Source of the DNA: Promethearchaeota archaeon
Lineage (GTDB): Archaea > Asgardarchaeota > Lokiarchaeia > Sigyniarchaeales > SOKP01
DNA length: 59,364 bases
Assembly (NCBI GenBank): GCA_019058295.1
Contig: JAHPZI010000001.1
Location: 124,786 to 184,149 of the forward strand
Reading direction: 5' to 3'
Positions 1-9,357 of this stretch are shown piece after piece. Under the pieces are notes generated by a model. The model did not search any database and had not been told where the DNA came from. It saw nothing but the letters and a program-made list of their open reading frames with translations. The position numbers and the translations under genes are program-made. The number at the start of each line of letters is the position of its first letter. Position 1 is the stretch's first letter.

Positions 1-247
1 GCAAAAAAGCACTAAATCCATTTAACCAAGATAAAGTTTGAATCGCCATTTTAATAAACTTGTTATTTTTTTGTTAAAATTTTAAATTTATTTACTTTAA
101 AGAATATCATATTTCTTTATTAAGACTTTGTTTTATTTTAAAGCCCAATTAAATTAAAAAAAATTTAAAACGCTTCTTCTAATAAGAATCTACATATTAT
201 TTTAAATCTCATAAATTTAAATAAAAATAATATACTGTGATTAGAGA
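1..247. other. AT-rich intergenic sequence at window start
   Basis: No open frame or RNA structure is recognisable. The stretch is very AT-rich with several A and T tracts. It should contain the promoter for the dehydratase pair starting at 248, but no single TATA box stands out from the background. Confidence 0.5.
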
Positions 248-1375
248 ATGACGGATGTAGAACTTTTATCAAATTACTATTATTATTTAAAAGAAAAAAA
301 AGCCGATGGGAAAAAAATAATTGCCCATATGGCTCACGATAATATTCCGGAGGAATTAATTGATGCGGCTGGCTTTATCCCTCTGAATATGATATTTGCG
401 GGAAATGATGAGTTAATGAATTCAAGCCACGATTATTTACCTCCGTCAACTTGTAGTTTTGCTCAGAGCTGTATAGGATTATTTTCAGAAAAACCAAATA
501 ATTTTGATTTTTTGGAATTAATTGATTATTTTATAGTTTCGAATCATTGCGTTTCAGATATTTGCGCTTCAGAAATCATTACAAAATATTTCTCAATCCC
601 TCGATTAAATTTTTATATGTCATATACTCTAAGTGAGAACGCCTTAAAATATTATGAATTGGAATTAAAAGATTTAAAAAATCAACTAGAAAAAATTAAA
701 GGGAGTGAAATAAAAGAAGAAAATTTAAACGAGAGCATCAAAAGATATAACAATTTTAAGAAAAAACTTTTAGAGGTTAACAATTTAGAGATAAAAGGAA
801 AAACTAAATTAGAGATTTTTCAAAAAGCTATGTTATATGGTCCTGATTTTCTTCCAGAATTAGATACAATTATTCAAAATTCACAACCCAAAGGATCTAA
901 TAATCTAAAGGAGCTCATACTTACTGGTTGTTCAATTTTTATTAATGATTATTTAATTGATTTAATAGAAGAAAGTGGAGGAAATATAGTTTTTTTTGAC
1001 ACTTGGATTGGAGACAATTATTTTTCACAAATTTTTGATGATGGGATATTGAATTCAAAAAAAAATCCATATGATCTTTTGTTGTATAGATATCAAAATA
1101 ATAAAGGTGGAGATCATATGGTGCCAGAATATCTTGAACACAAGGTAACTAAATTAGAGAAAATCTTCCAAGATTATAAAAAAAAAACAGGAAAAATTCT
1201 AGGTGTAATTAACCACATCATAAAATTTTGCGATCATATTTCTATTAATTCTGCCTTCTTAAAAGAAAAATTGCAGGAAAAAAAAATTCCAATCTTAAAT
1301 TTAGAGCGCGATTATTCCCGTGCTAATCGTGGACAACTATCAACTAGAATTGAAGCATTTATTGAGATGATGTAA
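248..1375 (+). CDS. 2-hydroxyacyl-CoA dehydratase / benzoyl-CoA reductase-type subunit (HgdB/BcrB-like)
   Basis: A 375-residue protein of the 2-hydroxyglutaryl-CoA dehydratase D-component family. In known members, two such subunits form a heterodimer carrying [4Fe-4S] clusters that performs ATP-driven radical dehydration of 2-hydroxyacyl-CoA or reduction of aromatic acyl-CoA. Visible family features are the N-terminal 'PEELIDAAGFIPL' segment, cysteines in 'CSFAQSC' near residue 70, and the typical C-terminal fold ending 'RGQLSTRIEAFIEMM'. The next gene starts 3 nt downstream and ends with a near-identical 'TRLGAFMEMF', so the two are sister subunits and cotranscribed. The family is clear; the substrate is not. 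No activator ATPase (HgdC/BadF type) lies in the window. Confidence 0.75.
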   Translation: MTDVELLSNYYYYLKEKKADGKKIIAHMAHDNIPEELIDAAGFIPLNMIFAGNDELMNSSHDYLPPSTCSFAQSCIGLFSEKPNNFDFLELIDYFIVSNHCVSDICASEIITKYFSIPRLNFYMSYTLSENALKYYELELKDLKNQLEKIKGSEIKEENLNESIKRYNNFKKKLLEVNNLEIKGKTKLEIFQKAMLYGPDFLPELDTIIQNSQPKGSNNLKELILTGCSIFINDYLIDLIEESGGNIVFFDTWIGDNYFSQIFDDGILNSKKNPYDLLLYRYQNNKGGDHMVPEYLEHKVTKLEKIFQDYKKKTGKILGVINHIIKFCDHISINSAFLKEKLQEKKIPILNLERDYSRANRGQLSTRIEAFIEMM

Positions 1376-1378
1376 AAA

Positions 1379-2731
1379 ATGAGTGTTTTTGCGGATGATG
1401 TTGTAACTTTTACTTCTATGCTAAAAATAGTGTACAATTTTTTATCTGGCAACTCTTATCTAAAAAGAAAAAAATTCAGAGAGAAGAAAAAACTAATAGC
1501 GGTTGCTCTTCCCTTTTCAGACTTAGCGTTTTCGTGTGGAGCAATACCGGTCCTTCCAATTAGAATGGAGATCTTTGAAATAAATAAATATTTATCAGCT
1601 TTAGGGTCAGCTACTAACATATTTGGATGGAATAATATTACGAAGTTTTTAGGATTTTTAAAAAACTTAGAATTTCAAAGTATCAACAAAACAGTTGAAA
1701 ATATTATTGGCGAGGTAATTGATACCATCAATAAAAAGTATAATCAAGTGTACGATTTGGGCGTAGAGAGCGGGATTCCGACTGATTTTTGTTACGGAAT
1801 TAAAAGTCTATACGGAATGTATGTTTCAAAAGGTAAAAATGTTGAGGCGAATTTGAATTTTACAATTCGGTGCAGCGCTTGGAATAAATATCTAGAATCA
1901 CTAAAAACAATTAAAAATCCTGCTAAGAATATATGGATTGATGTACCACCAAGAAATATAGGGAATTCATTAGAGATCCTCACGAATAATTTTTCAAAAG
2001 CTATTAACGAACTTGAAGATATTACTGGTATTACCTGTACTGATAATAAATTAAGAGAACATTTCACTTTAAGAAATCAAATTTGTCAGCATTATAAAAC
2101 AATAATTCACGAAATTGCGGCCTCTGATTTTTATCCATGCAATCCTGCAACATTTGCAGAGATCTTAGCTTTACTTACCATTTGTTTCCATGATTACAAC
2201 TCGAATGTGAAAAGATATGCTGAAAACATGTCATCTTTAGTAAATGAAATGAAAGAACGGATAAGAAAAGAAATTGGAATGGAGTGCTCTAAAATGCCAC
2301 GAATTCTAATAACACCGATATTTGGTGGATGGGAACCTAAAAGTCACGAGATCATATATGAATTAGGCGGGCGTAGTTTGTACGCTGATTGGGAATTGTT
2401 AGGCTTCCTTGAAAATATAAATGTCTCAAATAATTCTAATCCTATTGAAGAGTACGCTCGTTTTATTATGAACATCAGTTCAAATTATATGGGTTGTGAT
2501 AATGATACATTAACTGACTCATATTTAAACTTGGCAAAAAAGTTAAATGTTGATGGTCTTATTTTTTTTCAGTTATTTGGATGTCATAGCGTCTCTAATT
2601 GCTATAAACTTCTTAGAGATAAATTAAGAAGGGAGGAAATACCCTCAACTGCATTAACTTTTAATAAAATAGGCGAAAATGTAGAACAAGTTAAAACTCG
2701 TTTAGGAGCATTTATGGAGATGTTTAAATAG
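1379..2731 (+). CDS. 2-hydroxyacyl-CoA dehydratase / benzoyl-CoA reductase-type subunit (HgdA/BcrC-like)
   Basis: A 450-residue second member of the same family, starting 3 nt after the first subunit. Features include 'LPFSDLAFSCGAIPVLPIRME' near residue 45 (substrate or cluster region), 'CSAWNKYLES', a TPIFGGWEP-type segment in the C-terminal half, 'QLFGCHSVSNCYKLLRDKL' with two cysteines, and the closing 'VKTRLGAFMEMF'. A paired arrangement of unequal subunits is the usual form of 2-hydroxyacyl-CoA dehydratases and class I benzoyl-CoA reductases, which use ferredoxin electrons. It could act in amino-acid fermentation or aromatic degradation. The sequence does not decide between these. Confidence 0.72.
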   Translation: MSVFADDVVTFTSMLKIVYNFLSGNSYLKRKKFREKKKLIAVALPFSDLAFSCGAIPVLPIRMEIFEINKYLSALGSATNIFGWNNITKFLGFLKNLEFQSINKTVENIIGEVIDTINKKYNQVYDLGVESGIPTDFCYGIKSLYGMYVSKGKNVEANLNFTIRCSAWNKYLESLKTIKNPAKNIWIDVPPRNIGNSLEILTNNFSKAINELEDITGITCTDNKLREHFTLRNQICQHYKTIIHEIAASDFYPCNPATFAEILALLTICFHDYNSNVKRYAENMSSLVNEMKERIRKEIGMECSKMPRILITPIFGGWEPKSHEIIYELGGRSLYADWELLGFLENINVSNNSNPIEEYARFIMNISSNYMGCDNDTLTDSYLNLAKKLNVDGLIFFQLFGCHSVSNCYKLLRDKLRREEIPSTALTFNKIGENVEQVKTRLGAFMEMFK

Positions 2732-2784
2732 AATTATTTAATTTATTCCAATCTTAAATCCATTTTATACATTAAAAAGTAAAA

Positions 2785-3399
2785 TTAACTCCCGAAAAAA
2801 TCGGAAGGTTTTAGCAAATGTGGTTCTTCTTCTTCTTCTTTTTTCTTCTTTTCGTGTGGATCAACCCATTCGTTGGTTCCTGCCTCTGCATAATTCGGAG
2901 TAGGTGCTGCCGCTCCAGGAGTCTTTAAACCAGTAGGAGCCGCCACTCCTGGTGTTTTCACACCCGGAGGAGTCAAACCAGCCCCCGCAGTAATAGGTTC
3001 TGGTCTCTGTTGAGCACTAGATGAGGTTGATTGAACCGTATATGATCCTGATTGTAACCCTTGAAATTCGCTTAAAACTTTCTCAAGATTCATTGACTGA
3101 ACACTCTTATTCATTGTATCCATAATTTCTTTTAAAGACTCGGAAGTTTCTTTTAATCCTTTTGGATTGATTCCAGTGAGAAGAGAATCTAAATTTGTAG
3201 TTATATCCTCGTTTAATTCTTTTAATGAGTCTAATACCGCTTGCCAATGTTTGTTCATTTGATTTTCAATTGCTCTTATCATCTTTATTGTTTCATTCAT
3301 GAAATTAACATGAGCCTCGTATCTTTCTTCATCTTTTGCCCTAAGATCGGAAATTAACATAATAAGTTTTCTTAATTCTTCTTTCTCATCTTCAGACAT
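2785..3399 (-). CDS. coiled-coil protein with Pro/Ala-rich tail, unknown function
   Basis: A 204-residue soluble protein not recognised as a known family. Residues 1-120 are highly charged and helical (predicted coiled coil). Residues 125-175 form a low-complexity linker in which short TPGVxTPGVAAPTGLKTPG-like units repeat. The C-terminus has a run of Lys followed by Glu (KKKKEEEEE) and ends 'LLKPSDFFGS'. It is convergent with the dehydratase pair and divergent from the MaoC gene. The layout of helix, flexible linker and short conserved tail suggests an adaptor or scaffold protein; this is inference only. Confidence 0.6.
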   Translation of the reverse strand: MSEDEKEELRKLIMLISDLRAKDEERYEAHVNFMNETIKMIRAIENQMNKHWQAVLDSLKELNEDITTNLDSLLTGINPKGLKETSESLKEIMDTMNKSVQSMNLEKVLSEFQGLQSGSYTVQSTSSSAQQRPEPITAGAGLTPPGVKTPGVAAPTGLKTPGAAAPTPNYAEAGTNEWVDPHEKKKKEEEEEPHLLKPSDFFGS

Positions 3400-3583
3400 T
3401 TTTAAAAAGTTTCCTTTTATTTTTTTTCTACAATAATTATGAGAATAATGAAATATATATATATTGATTTAATAAAATGGATTAAAAATTTATTTAATGT
3501 TATTTTCTATTTTTCAAATTATTATAATCTTTTTTTTTATCATTTTTAGATGAATTTTTATGAATTATTACATATTCTAACCC

Positions 3584-4018
3584 ATGAAAATAGGTCGAAC
3601 TATTGAAGAGATTAAAGTAGGGATGAGGGCTGAATTTAGTCATACTTTTACTCAAGAAGAGACAGAAATTATGGCGAATTTAATTAGTGATCATAATCCT
3701 TTCCATTATGATGGTGAATTCATAAGGAATACACGATTTAAACGACCTATTGTACATGGATTACTCGTTGGCGGAATGATAAGTCATTTTGGTGGCGAAC
3801 TTTTTCCCGGTCCAGGTTGTCTTGCAGAAGAGATCTCCTTTAAATTTTTAAAACCTGTATATTTTGGGGATACCATTAGAGCTATCGCAGAGATCACTAA
3901 AATTGAAAAAGAACAAAATAGGCTTACATTTTCGATGGTATGTTTTAATGAGAGCAACGAGAAAGTATGTGAAGGAAAAGCTAAAGGTATTCCCTATCAA
4001 ATAGAGGTGAAGGATTAA
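3584..4018 (+). CDS. MaoC-like (R)-specific enoyl-CoA hydratase
   Basis: A 144-residue single hot-dog domain of the MaoC/PhaJ type. The hydratase-2 signature is visible around residues 36-57: an Asp-His-Asn-Pro-x-His motif ('SDHNPFHYD') followed by 'FKRPIVHGLL'. In PhaJ enzymes the Asp and His of this motif hydrate trans-2-enoyl-CoA. The length is normal for the family. The next gene begins one base after the stop codon, so they form an operon. A role in fatty-acid or hydroxyacyl-CoA metabolism fits the 2-hydroxyacyl-CoA dehydratase pair 0.9 kb upstream, although the two are not one transcript. Confidence 0.85.
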   Translation: MKIGRTIEEIKVGMRAEFSHTFTQEETEIMANLISDHNPFHYDGEFIRNTRFKRPIVHGLLVGGMISHFGGELFPGPGCLAEEISFKFLKPVYFGDTIRAIAEITKIEKEQNRLTFSMVCFNESNEKVCEGKAKGIPYQIEVKD

Positions 4019-4019
4019 T

Positions 4020-4355
4020 ATGAAACTCAATCGTTTAAAGTCTATAGCATACAACGCTATTAGGACCTCTACTGGAGTTGAAAAAGGATATATGCTAGAT
4101 CCTTTTGAACATTATACTCCAGAGTTTGAAATTGAAATTGATTTACTTACTGGTAAGTTGAATCCAGATATGGAAGGGGACGATGTAGAGAGATATTATA
4201 TGTCAATCCATAAATGGTTTCATGAAGTACTACCTAAGGAAGGAATCCCTTTAGATATTATTGAAAAAGCAGTTATTCAATTATCACCAAAAGGGAAAAA
4301 ATGTATTATTTTGGCACAAGGAAAAGAGTTTTCAGCTTCTATTAGCTATGAATAA
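4020..4355 (+). CDS. conserved-looking hypothetical protein
   Basis: A 111-residue protein without recognised domain, signal peptide or membrane segment. It starts one base after the stop of the MaoC hydratase and is certainly cotranscribed with it. It has mixed alpha/beta character with an acidic middle and a hydrophobic 'KKCIILAQGKEFSASI' end, compatible with a small domain of beta strands. A partner or accessory role to the hydratase is inferred from position only. Confidence 0.55.
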   Translation: MKLNRLKSIAYNAIRTSTGVEKGYMLDPFEHYTPEFEIEIDLLTGKLNPDMEGDDVERYYMSIHKWFHEVLPKEGIPLDIIEKAVIQLSPKGKKCIILAQGKEFSASISYE

Positions 4356-4496
4356 AGCTATGTTGATTTAAGGATCTTAAGAATAGCTCAATTTGAAATT
4401 AGAGATATTGATTAATCTGCATCAAATTATTTTATAAATAAAGCTAATTTATCTATATTCATTAAAATATAGAGAGAAAATTAGCGAAATAATAAT

Positions 4497-5993
4497 ATGT
4501 CAATTAAAAAAATCGAATGGCCTGAAAATCCTAAAATCTATCAAATTAATACATGGCCTTGGCTTTATAGATTATCAGAAATGTATAATTACCCAATTAC
4601 ACTACAAAATGTTCCTGAAGAAGTATTAGATAAAGAAATAAGTTTATTTGATATAGTTTGGCTTATGGGAGTATGGGAACGAAGTCCGAAAGGGAGAGAA
4701 ATAGCACTTCAACACCCTGATTTACAAGAAGAATATCGTGATGCTCTAAGATATTTTAGTTCGGATGATGTAGTGGGTTCACCATACGCTGTCCATTATT
4801 ATCACGTTGATTCTCATCTTGGCGCTCAAGAAGGCTTGATTAGAATTCGCCAGCAATTAGCTAATCGTGGAATCCTTTTGTTATTAGATTATGTACCTAA
4901 TCATGTTGCGGTTGATCATATGTGGACCTTAGAAAAGTCAAATATTTTTGTTCAAGGTACTTTAGAAGAACAAATGTCTCATCCTTATGATTTTTTTAGT
5001 GTTGGTGATCAGGTTTATGCTCATGGAAGAGATCCAAATTTTCCACCTTGGACAGACACCGTTCAAATTAATGCATTTTCAAAAGAAGCTCGTCAAAAAA
5101 CCATAAATACGTTGTTAAAAATTGCTGAACAGTGCGATGGTGTGCGGTGTGATATGGCAATGCTATTACTTAATGAAGTTTTTAAACGAACATGGGGTAA
5201 AAGGGGGGGAACACCTCTTGAGAAAGAATTTTGGCGAGAAGTAATTCCAGCGGTAAAAGAAAAGTTTCCTAACTTTAAATTTATAGCAGAAGTTTATTGG
5301 GATTTAGAGTGGGAACTTCAACAAGAAGGATTTGATTATTGTTATGATAAAAGATTATATGAAAGATTGATCCATGACGACGCGAGATCTATTCAAGCAC
5401 ATTTAATGGCAGATTGGGATTATCAAAGTAAATTATTACGTTTTATTGAAAATCACGACGAACAAAGAGCAGTAAAAATGTTTGGAGAAAAAAAATCAAT
5501 GGCAGCGGCTATTATCATCCTTACACTACCAGGAGCACGTTTAATACACGAAGGACAAACCCGAGGACATACAATAAAATTACCAGTTCAATTAAGAAGG
5601 AGACCTATGGAAGAGGATAATGCAAAACTCGTTGTTTTTTACAATAAACTATTAAAGGTTATCCCCGGAAAGGAGTTAGGAAAAGGACAATGGTCGCTAT
5701 GCAAAGTTGAACCTGTAGGTAAAGATGCTTCATATGAAAATTTAATTGCTTATATATGGGAACTTAATAACCTACGCCAACTAACAGTGGTTAATTTTTC
5801 GCCATATCTGACTCAAGGTCATATTCGAATTGGAGGATTGCATTATGGATCTACTAATTGGACTTTTACAGATTTACTTACGCAGAAAAAATACACATAT
5901 AAAGGAGAAGACCTCGATAATTACGGCTTATATGTTGATTTAGATGCCTGGGAAGGCATAATTTTTTCTTGTTCTATGGAAAAAAAAGAATGA
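4497..5993 (+). CDS. alpha-amylase family (GH13) glycoside hydrolase or transferase
   Basis: A 498-residue cytoplasmic protein (no signal peptide) with a complete GH13 barrel. The four conserved regions are visible in order: 'DYVPNH' (region I, about residue 130), 'GVRCDMA' with the nucleophile Asp (II, about 220), 'FIAEVYWD' with the general acid Glu (III, about 260), and 'FIENHDEQR' with the third Asp (IV, about 320). The C-terminal 90 residues are beta-rich, as expected for domain C. The substrate cannot be predicted; the family includes alpha-amylases, sucrose phosphorylases and glucosyltransferases. It lies 39 nt upstream of a sugar nucleotidyltransferase and may share a transcript with it. 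Confidence 0.85.
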   Translation: MSIKKIEWPENPKIYQINTWPWLYRLSEMYNYPITLQNVPEEVLDKEISLFDIVWLMGVWERSPKGREIALQHPDLQEEYRDALRYFSSDDVVGSPYAVHYYHVDSHLGAQEGLIRIRQQLANRGILLLLDYVPNHVAVDHMWTLEKSNIFVQGTLEEQMSHPYDFFSVGDQVYAHGRDPNFPPWTDTVQINAFSKEARQKTINTLLKIAEQCDGVRCDMAMLLLNEVFKRTWGKRGGTPLEKEFWREVIPAVKEKFPNFKFIAEVYWDLEWELQQEGFDYCYDKRLYERLIHDDARSIQAHLMADWDYQSKLLRFIENHDEQRAVKMFGEKKSMAAAIIILTLPGARLIHEGQTRGHTIKLPVQLRRRPMEEDNAKLVVFYNKLLKVIPGKELGKGQWSLCKVEPVGKDASYENLIAYIWELNNLRQLTVVNFSPYLTQGHIRIGGLHYGSTNWTFTDLLTQKKYTYKGEDLDNYGLYVDLDAWEGIIFSCSMEKKE

Positions 5994-6032
5994 TAGATTA
6001 TATTTTAAAAACATTATCAATTACTAAGGTTA

Positions 6033-7322
6033 ATGAAAGCTGTTATATTAGCGGCAGGAGAAGGAAAGAGATTAAAACCAATAACCTCCTCTCGTCCTAA
6101 ACCTATGATCCCACTTACTGGCAAACCGCTATTAGAACATACAATTTTGGGATTAAAAGATGCCGGAGTTAATGAGATATTATTAATAGTTGGCTATAAA
6201 CAAGATATTATTAAGGATTATTTTGGCAACGGGTTGGATAAATTTAATATTAAAATTGAATATAAAACTCAAGACGAATATTTAGGTACAGCACACGCTA
6301 CTAATTATGCCAAGGATTTTATCAAGAATGATCCATTTTTAATGATGTACGGGGATTTATTAGTTGATCCTATTATCTTTAAAGAAGTGTTGCAAAAATT
6401 TAACAAAAGTAAACCTGAAGGATTAATCTCATTACTTGAAGTTGGAAATCCTAAAGACTATGGTATAATATCACTTAATTCTGATGGCTTTGTAGAGAAG
6501 ATAACAGAAAAACCTTCTCCAGATCTGAATTTAGGCAATTTAGCGAATGCTGGAATCTATGTTTTTAATCCAATAATATTTGAAGCAATAGAAAAAACAG
6601 AAAAATCCATTAGAGAAGAATTTGAGTTCACAGATTCTATGGAAATTCTTATTAAGCAATTTAATGGCAATATTATCGGTCATATTATAAAAGAGAAATT
6701 CTGGAGTGATATTGGATTACCTTGGCAATTATTAGACGCAAATAGTTATCTTTTAGATAAAATAGAAAAGAAAATCTTAGGAAATATACAAGATAATGTA
6801 GTTTTTGAAGGTAATGTTTATATTGGTAAGGGAACTACAGTCCGTTCAGGAACCTATATTCAGGGTCCATGTTATATAGGAGAAGATAATATCATTGGTC
6901 CCAATGCGTTTATTAGACCTAATACAACAATAGGAAATAATTGTCATATTGGGATAAGTGAAGTGAAAAATTCAATCATACTTTCAGATACAAATATACC
7001 CCACTTTAATTATATTGGAGATTCAATCATTTGTGAAAATGTGAATCTAGGAGCGGGAACAAAAGTTGCGAATTTAAGGTTAGACGAGAAAAATGTCAAA
7101 ATGAATATAGAGGGTCGATTGATTGATTCAGGAACAAGAAAATTAGGAATGATAATAGGACCTAATGTTAAAACTGGAATAAATGTAAGCATCATGACAG
7201 GGAAAAAAATAGGAGCAAATTCACGAATAGGAGCACAGACTTTAGTAATAGAAGATGTGCCTCCAAATACACTTTATTATCAAGATCCAAATAAAGGGAT
7301 TTGTAAAAAAAGCTTATTATAA
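6033..7322 (+). CDS. glmU: GlmU-like bifunctional UDP-GlcNAc pyrophosphorylase / GlcN-1-P acetyltransferase
   Basis: A 429-residue sugar nucleotidyltransferase with an N-terminal Rossmann-like domain (residues 1-235) beginning with the signature 'LAAGEGKRLKPITSSRPKPM', in which Gly-x-Gly-x-Arg and Lys bind the nucleotide. A C-terminal left-handed beta helix of hexapeptide repeats follows (about 250-420). Archaeal proteins of this architecture activate GlcNAc-1-P with UTP and often acetylate GlcN-1-P. The neighbours GlmS and GlmM on the opposite strand provide the preceding two steps, which supports the assignment. A glucose-1-phosphate thymidylyl- or uridylyltransferase remains possible because specificity is not readable from the motifs. 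Confidence 0.78.
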   Translation: MKAVILAAGEGKRLKPITSSRPKPMIPLTGKPLLEHTILGLKDAGVNEILLIVGYKQDIIKDYFGNGLDKFNIKIEYKTQDEYLGTAHATNYAKDFIKNDPFLMMYGDLLVDPIIFKEVLQKFNKSKPEGLISLLEVGNPKDYGIISLNSDGFVEKITEKPSPDLNLGNLANAGIYVFNPIIFEAIEKTEKSIREEFEFTDSMEILIKQFNGNIIGHIIKEKFWSDIGLPWQLLDANSYLLDKIEKKILGNIQDNVVFEGNVYIGKGTTVRSGTYIQGPCYIGEDNIIGPNAFIRPNTTIGNNCHIGISEVKNSIILSDTNIPHFNYIGDSIICENVNLGAGTKVANLRLDEKNVKMNIEGRLIDSGTRKLGMIIGPNVKTGINVSIMTGKKIGANSRIGAQTLVIEDVPPNTLYYQDPNKGICKKSLL

Positions 7323-7336
7323 ATAGGTTTTTCGAA

Positions 7337-9184
7337 TTAGTGAACAGTAACAGTTTTAGCTAAATTCTGAGGTTTGTCAGGGTCTAATCCAACAGCTACG
7401 GAGTAATAATATGCTAAAAGCTGAAGTGCAGGAATAAAAGTTATTGGACTTAAGAGATTATAATATTTATTTGCTGGTTGGTCGATTCTTATGGTAACAT
7501 CACTCAGATCTGTTACTTTCTTATCTTCTTCAACTACAAGAGAGATTATTTTGCCCCCTCTTGCTTTGAATTCCATAACATTACCAATTAATCGTTCATA
7601 GGTACCATCAGGAGGTGCAATAAATATAATTGGAAATCCATCTCTTACTAATGAGATAGGCCCATGCTTCGCGTGTGCTGCGGAATAACCTTCTATAAAA
7701 CGGCAGGCAATTTCTTTTAATTTAAGGCCTCCTTCTTTAGCTGTGGCAATGGATATCCCTCGTGCTAAGAAGAAGAAATTATGACTCTTTTCTAAATTCT
7801 TTACAATATTTTGTATCAAATCAATATCTTTACTTAGGAAATTTTCTATTATATCTGGAGTTTTTCTTAATGCTCTACAATATTCATTGATTTCATCTTC
7901 GGACTCGACACCTTTCATTGTAGCAATTTTTAACCCAATAAGAGCAAGTATTAATACTTGAGTAACATATGTTTTCGTAGCTGCTACGCCAATTTCTGGT
8001 CCAGCTCTCGTTACTATTACGTGATCAGAATATCTAGTCATTGATGAACCAACTATATTTGTAATTGACAATATTTTTACGTTGGCAGCATTTTTTGCCC
8101 ACCTTATCGCTTCTATCGTATCAACAGTTTCTCCTGATTGTGAAATTGCGATAATTGCAGAATTATCAGGTAATGCGTTGGATAATTGGGTTTTAAATTC
8201 AGAACATTCAATTGCTTGAAGATATTTCCCCAAAAATTTTGTTATTATAAATTTTCCTGCAAGGGAAGCATAAAATGATGTACCTGCTGCTGTGATATAA
8301 ATATTATCCGCAGATAAAATTGCTTCTGCAAATGCTTTTATATCCTCTTCTGGAACTTTCAGGGTACGCCTTAACGCATCAGGTTCTTCATGAATCTCTT
8401 TTAACATAAAATGTGGATACCCTCCTTTTTCGGCGGCATCAATATTCCAATCAATTTGGATTAAATTTTTGGATACCTCATCATTAGTTTTAACATCAAA
8501 GAATTTAGCGCCTCCTGGTCTTAGTATTGCCATCTCATCATCATCTAAAATATAACATTGTCTCGTCAAGGGAAGAAATGCTGGTATATCTGAGGCACAA
8601 TAAGTTGCTCCATTATCAATACCTACGACTAAAGGTGACTCTTTTCTTACTACTATTATGCAATCTGGATAATCTGTATGACAGACCACAATCCCATATG
8701 CTCCTGTACATTTTCTTACAGATTCTAAGATAGCAGTCTTTAAATCTAATCCAGTACTCATAAATTCTTCAATTAAATGTGGGATAATTTCTGTATCGGT
8801 TTCAGACTGAAAGATATGACCCTTAGCACGTAATTCATTTCTTAATTCCATAAAGTTTTCAATGATACCATTATGAACAACCGCAATTTTATTAGAACAA
8901 TCCAAATGTGGATGACTATTGATTTTAGTGGGAGCTCCATGAGTTGCCCATCGTGTATGTGCAAGAGCTATTTTGGAACCCTCTGGAAAATCATCCAATT
9001 TAAGTCTTTTATGAATTTCATCAATTTTCCCAGAATCCTTTTTAATAAATAATTCTCCATTATAATTAGTAACAATGCCACATGAATCGTATCCCCGATA
9101 TTCTAATCTTTTAATTGCCTCAAGTGCAATCTTACCAATTGAGATATCTTCCTGATTTGTTATAACTCCAAAAATTCCACACAT
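7337..9184 (-). CDS. glmS: glutamine--fructose-6-phosphate aminotransferase (isomerising)
   Basis: A 615-residue enzyme of full family length. It begins 'MCGIFGV', exposing Cys2 as the N-terminal nucleophile of the class II glutaminase domain after Met removal. 'RLEYRGYDSCG' and 'LAHTRWATHG' are glutaminase motifs. The C-terminal half has two SIS domains ('AAGTSFYAS', 'SQSGETVDT'), and the protein ends 'LAKTVTVH', the conserved C-terminal tail. It makes glucosamine-6-phosphate from fructose-6-phosphate and glutamine. Its stop lies 15 nt from that of the glmU-like gene (convergent), and glmM lies 173 nt upstream in the same direction. Confidence 0.96.
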   Translation of the reverse strand: MCGIFGVITNQEDISIGKIALEAIKRLEYRGYDSCGIVTNYNGELFIKKDSGKIDEIHKRLKLDDFPEGSKIALAHTRWATHGAPTKINSHPHLDCSNKIAVVHNGIIENFMELRNELRAKGHIFQSETDTEIIPHLIEEFMSTGLDLKTAILESVRKCTGAYGIVVCHTDYPDCIIVVRKESPLVVGIDNGATYCASDIPAFLPLTRQCYILDDDEMAILRPGGAKFFDVKTNDEVSKNLIQIDWNIDAAEKGGYPHFMLKEIHEEPDALRRTLKVPEEDIKAFAEAILSADNIYITAAGTSFYASLAGKFIITKFLGKYLQAIECSEFKTQLSNALPDNSAIIAISQSGETVDTIEAIRWAKNAANVKILSITNIVGSSMTRYSDHVIVTRAGPEIGVAATKTYVTQVLILALIGLKIATMKGVESEDEINEYCRALRKTPDIIENFLSKDIDLIQNIVKNLEKSHNFFFLARGISIATAKEGGLKLKEIACRFIEGYSAAHAKHGPISLVRDGFPIIFIAPPDGTYERLIGNVMEFKARGGKIISLVVEEDKKVTDLSDVTIRIDQPANKYYNLLSPITFIPALQLLAYYYSVAVGLDPDKPQNLAKTVTVH

Positions 9185-9357
9185 TATTAAATCCTAACTT
9201 AACGTAAATATGTTAAAAAGGAATTAAAGATATTTGAAGATTACCGTAGAACTCGTATAACAAATATAATTCAATATATTTATATAGATAAAGTAATGGG
9301 GATATATGAAAAAGACGTATATAAAACGGGAAAATAATCAATAGTATTGTTTATCCA

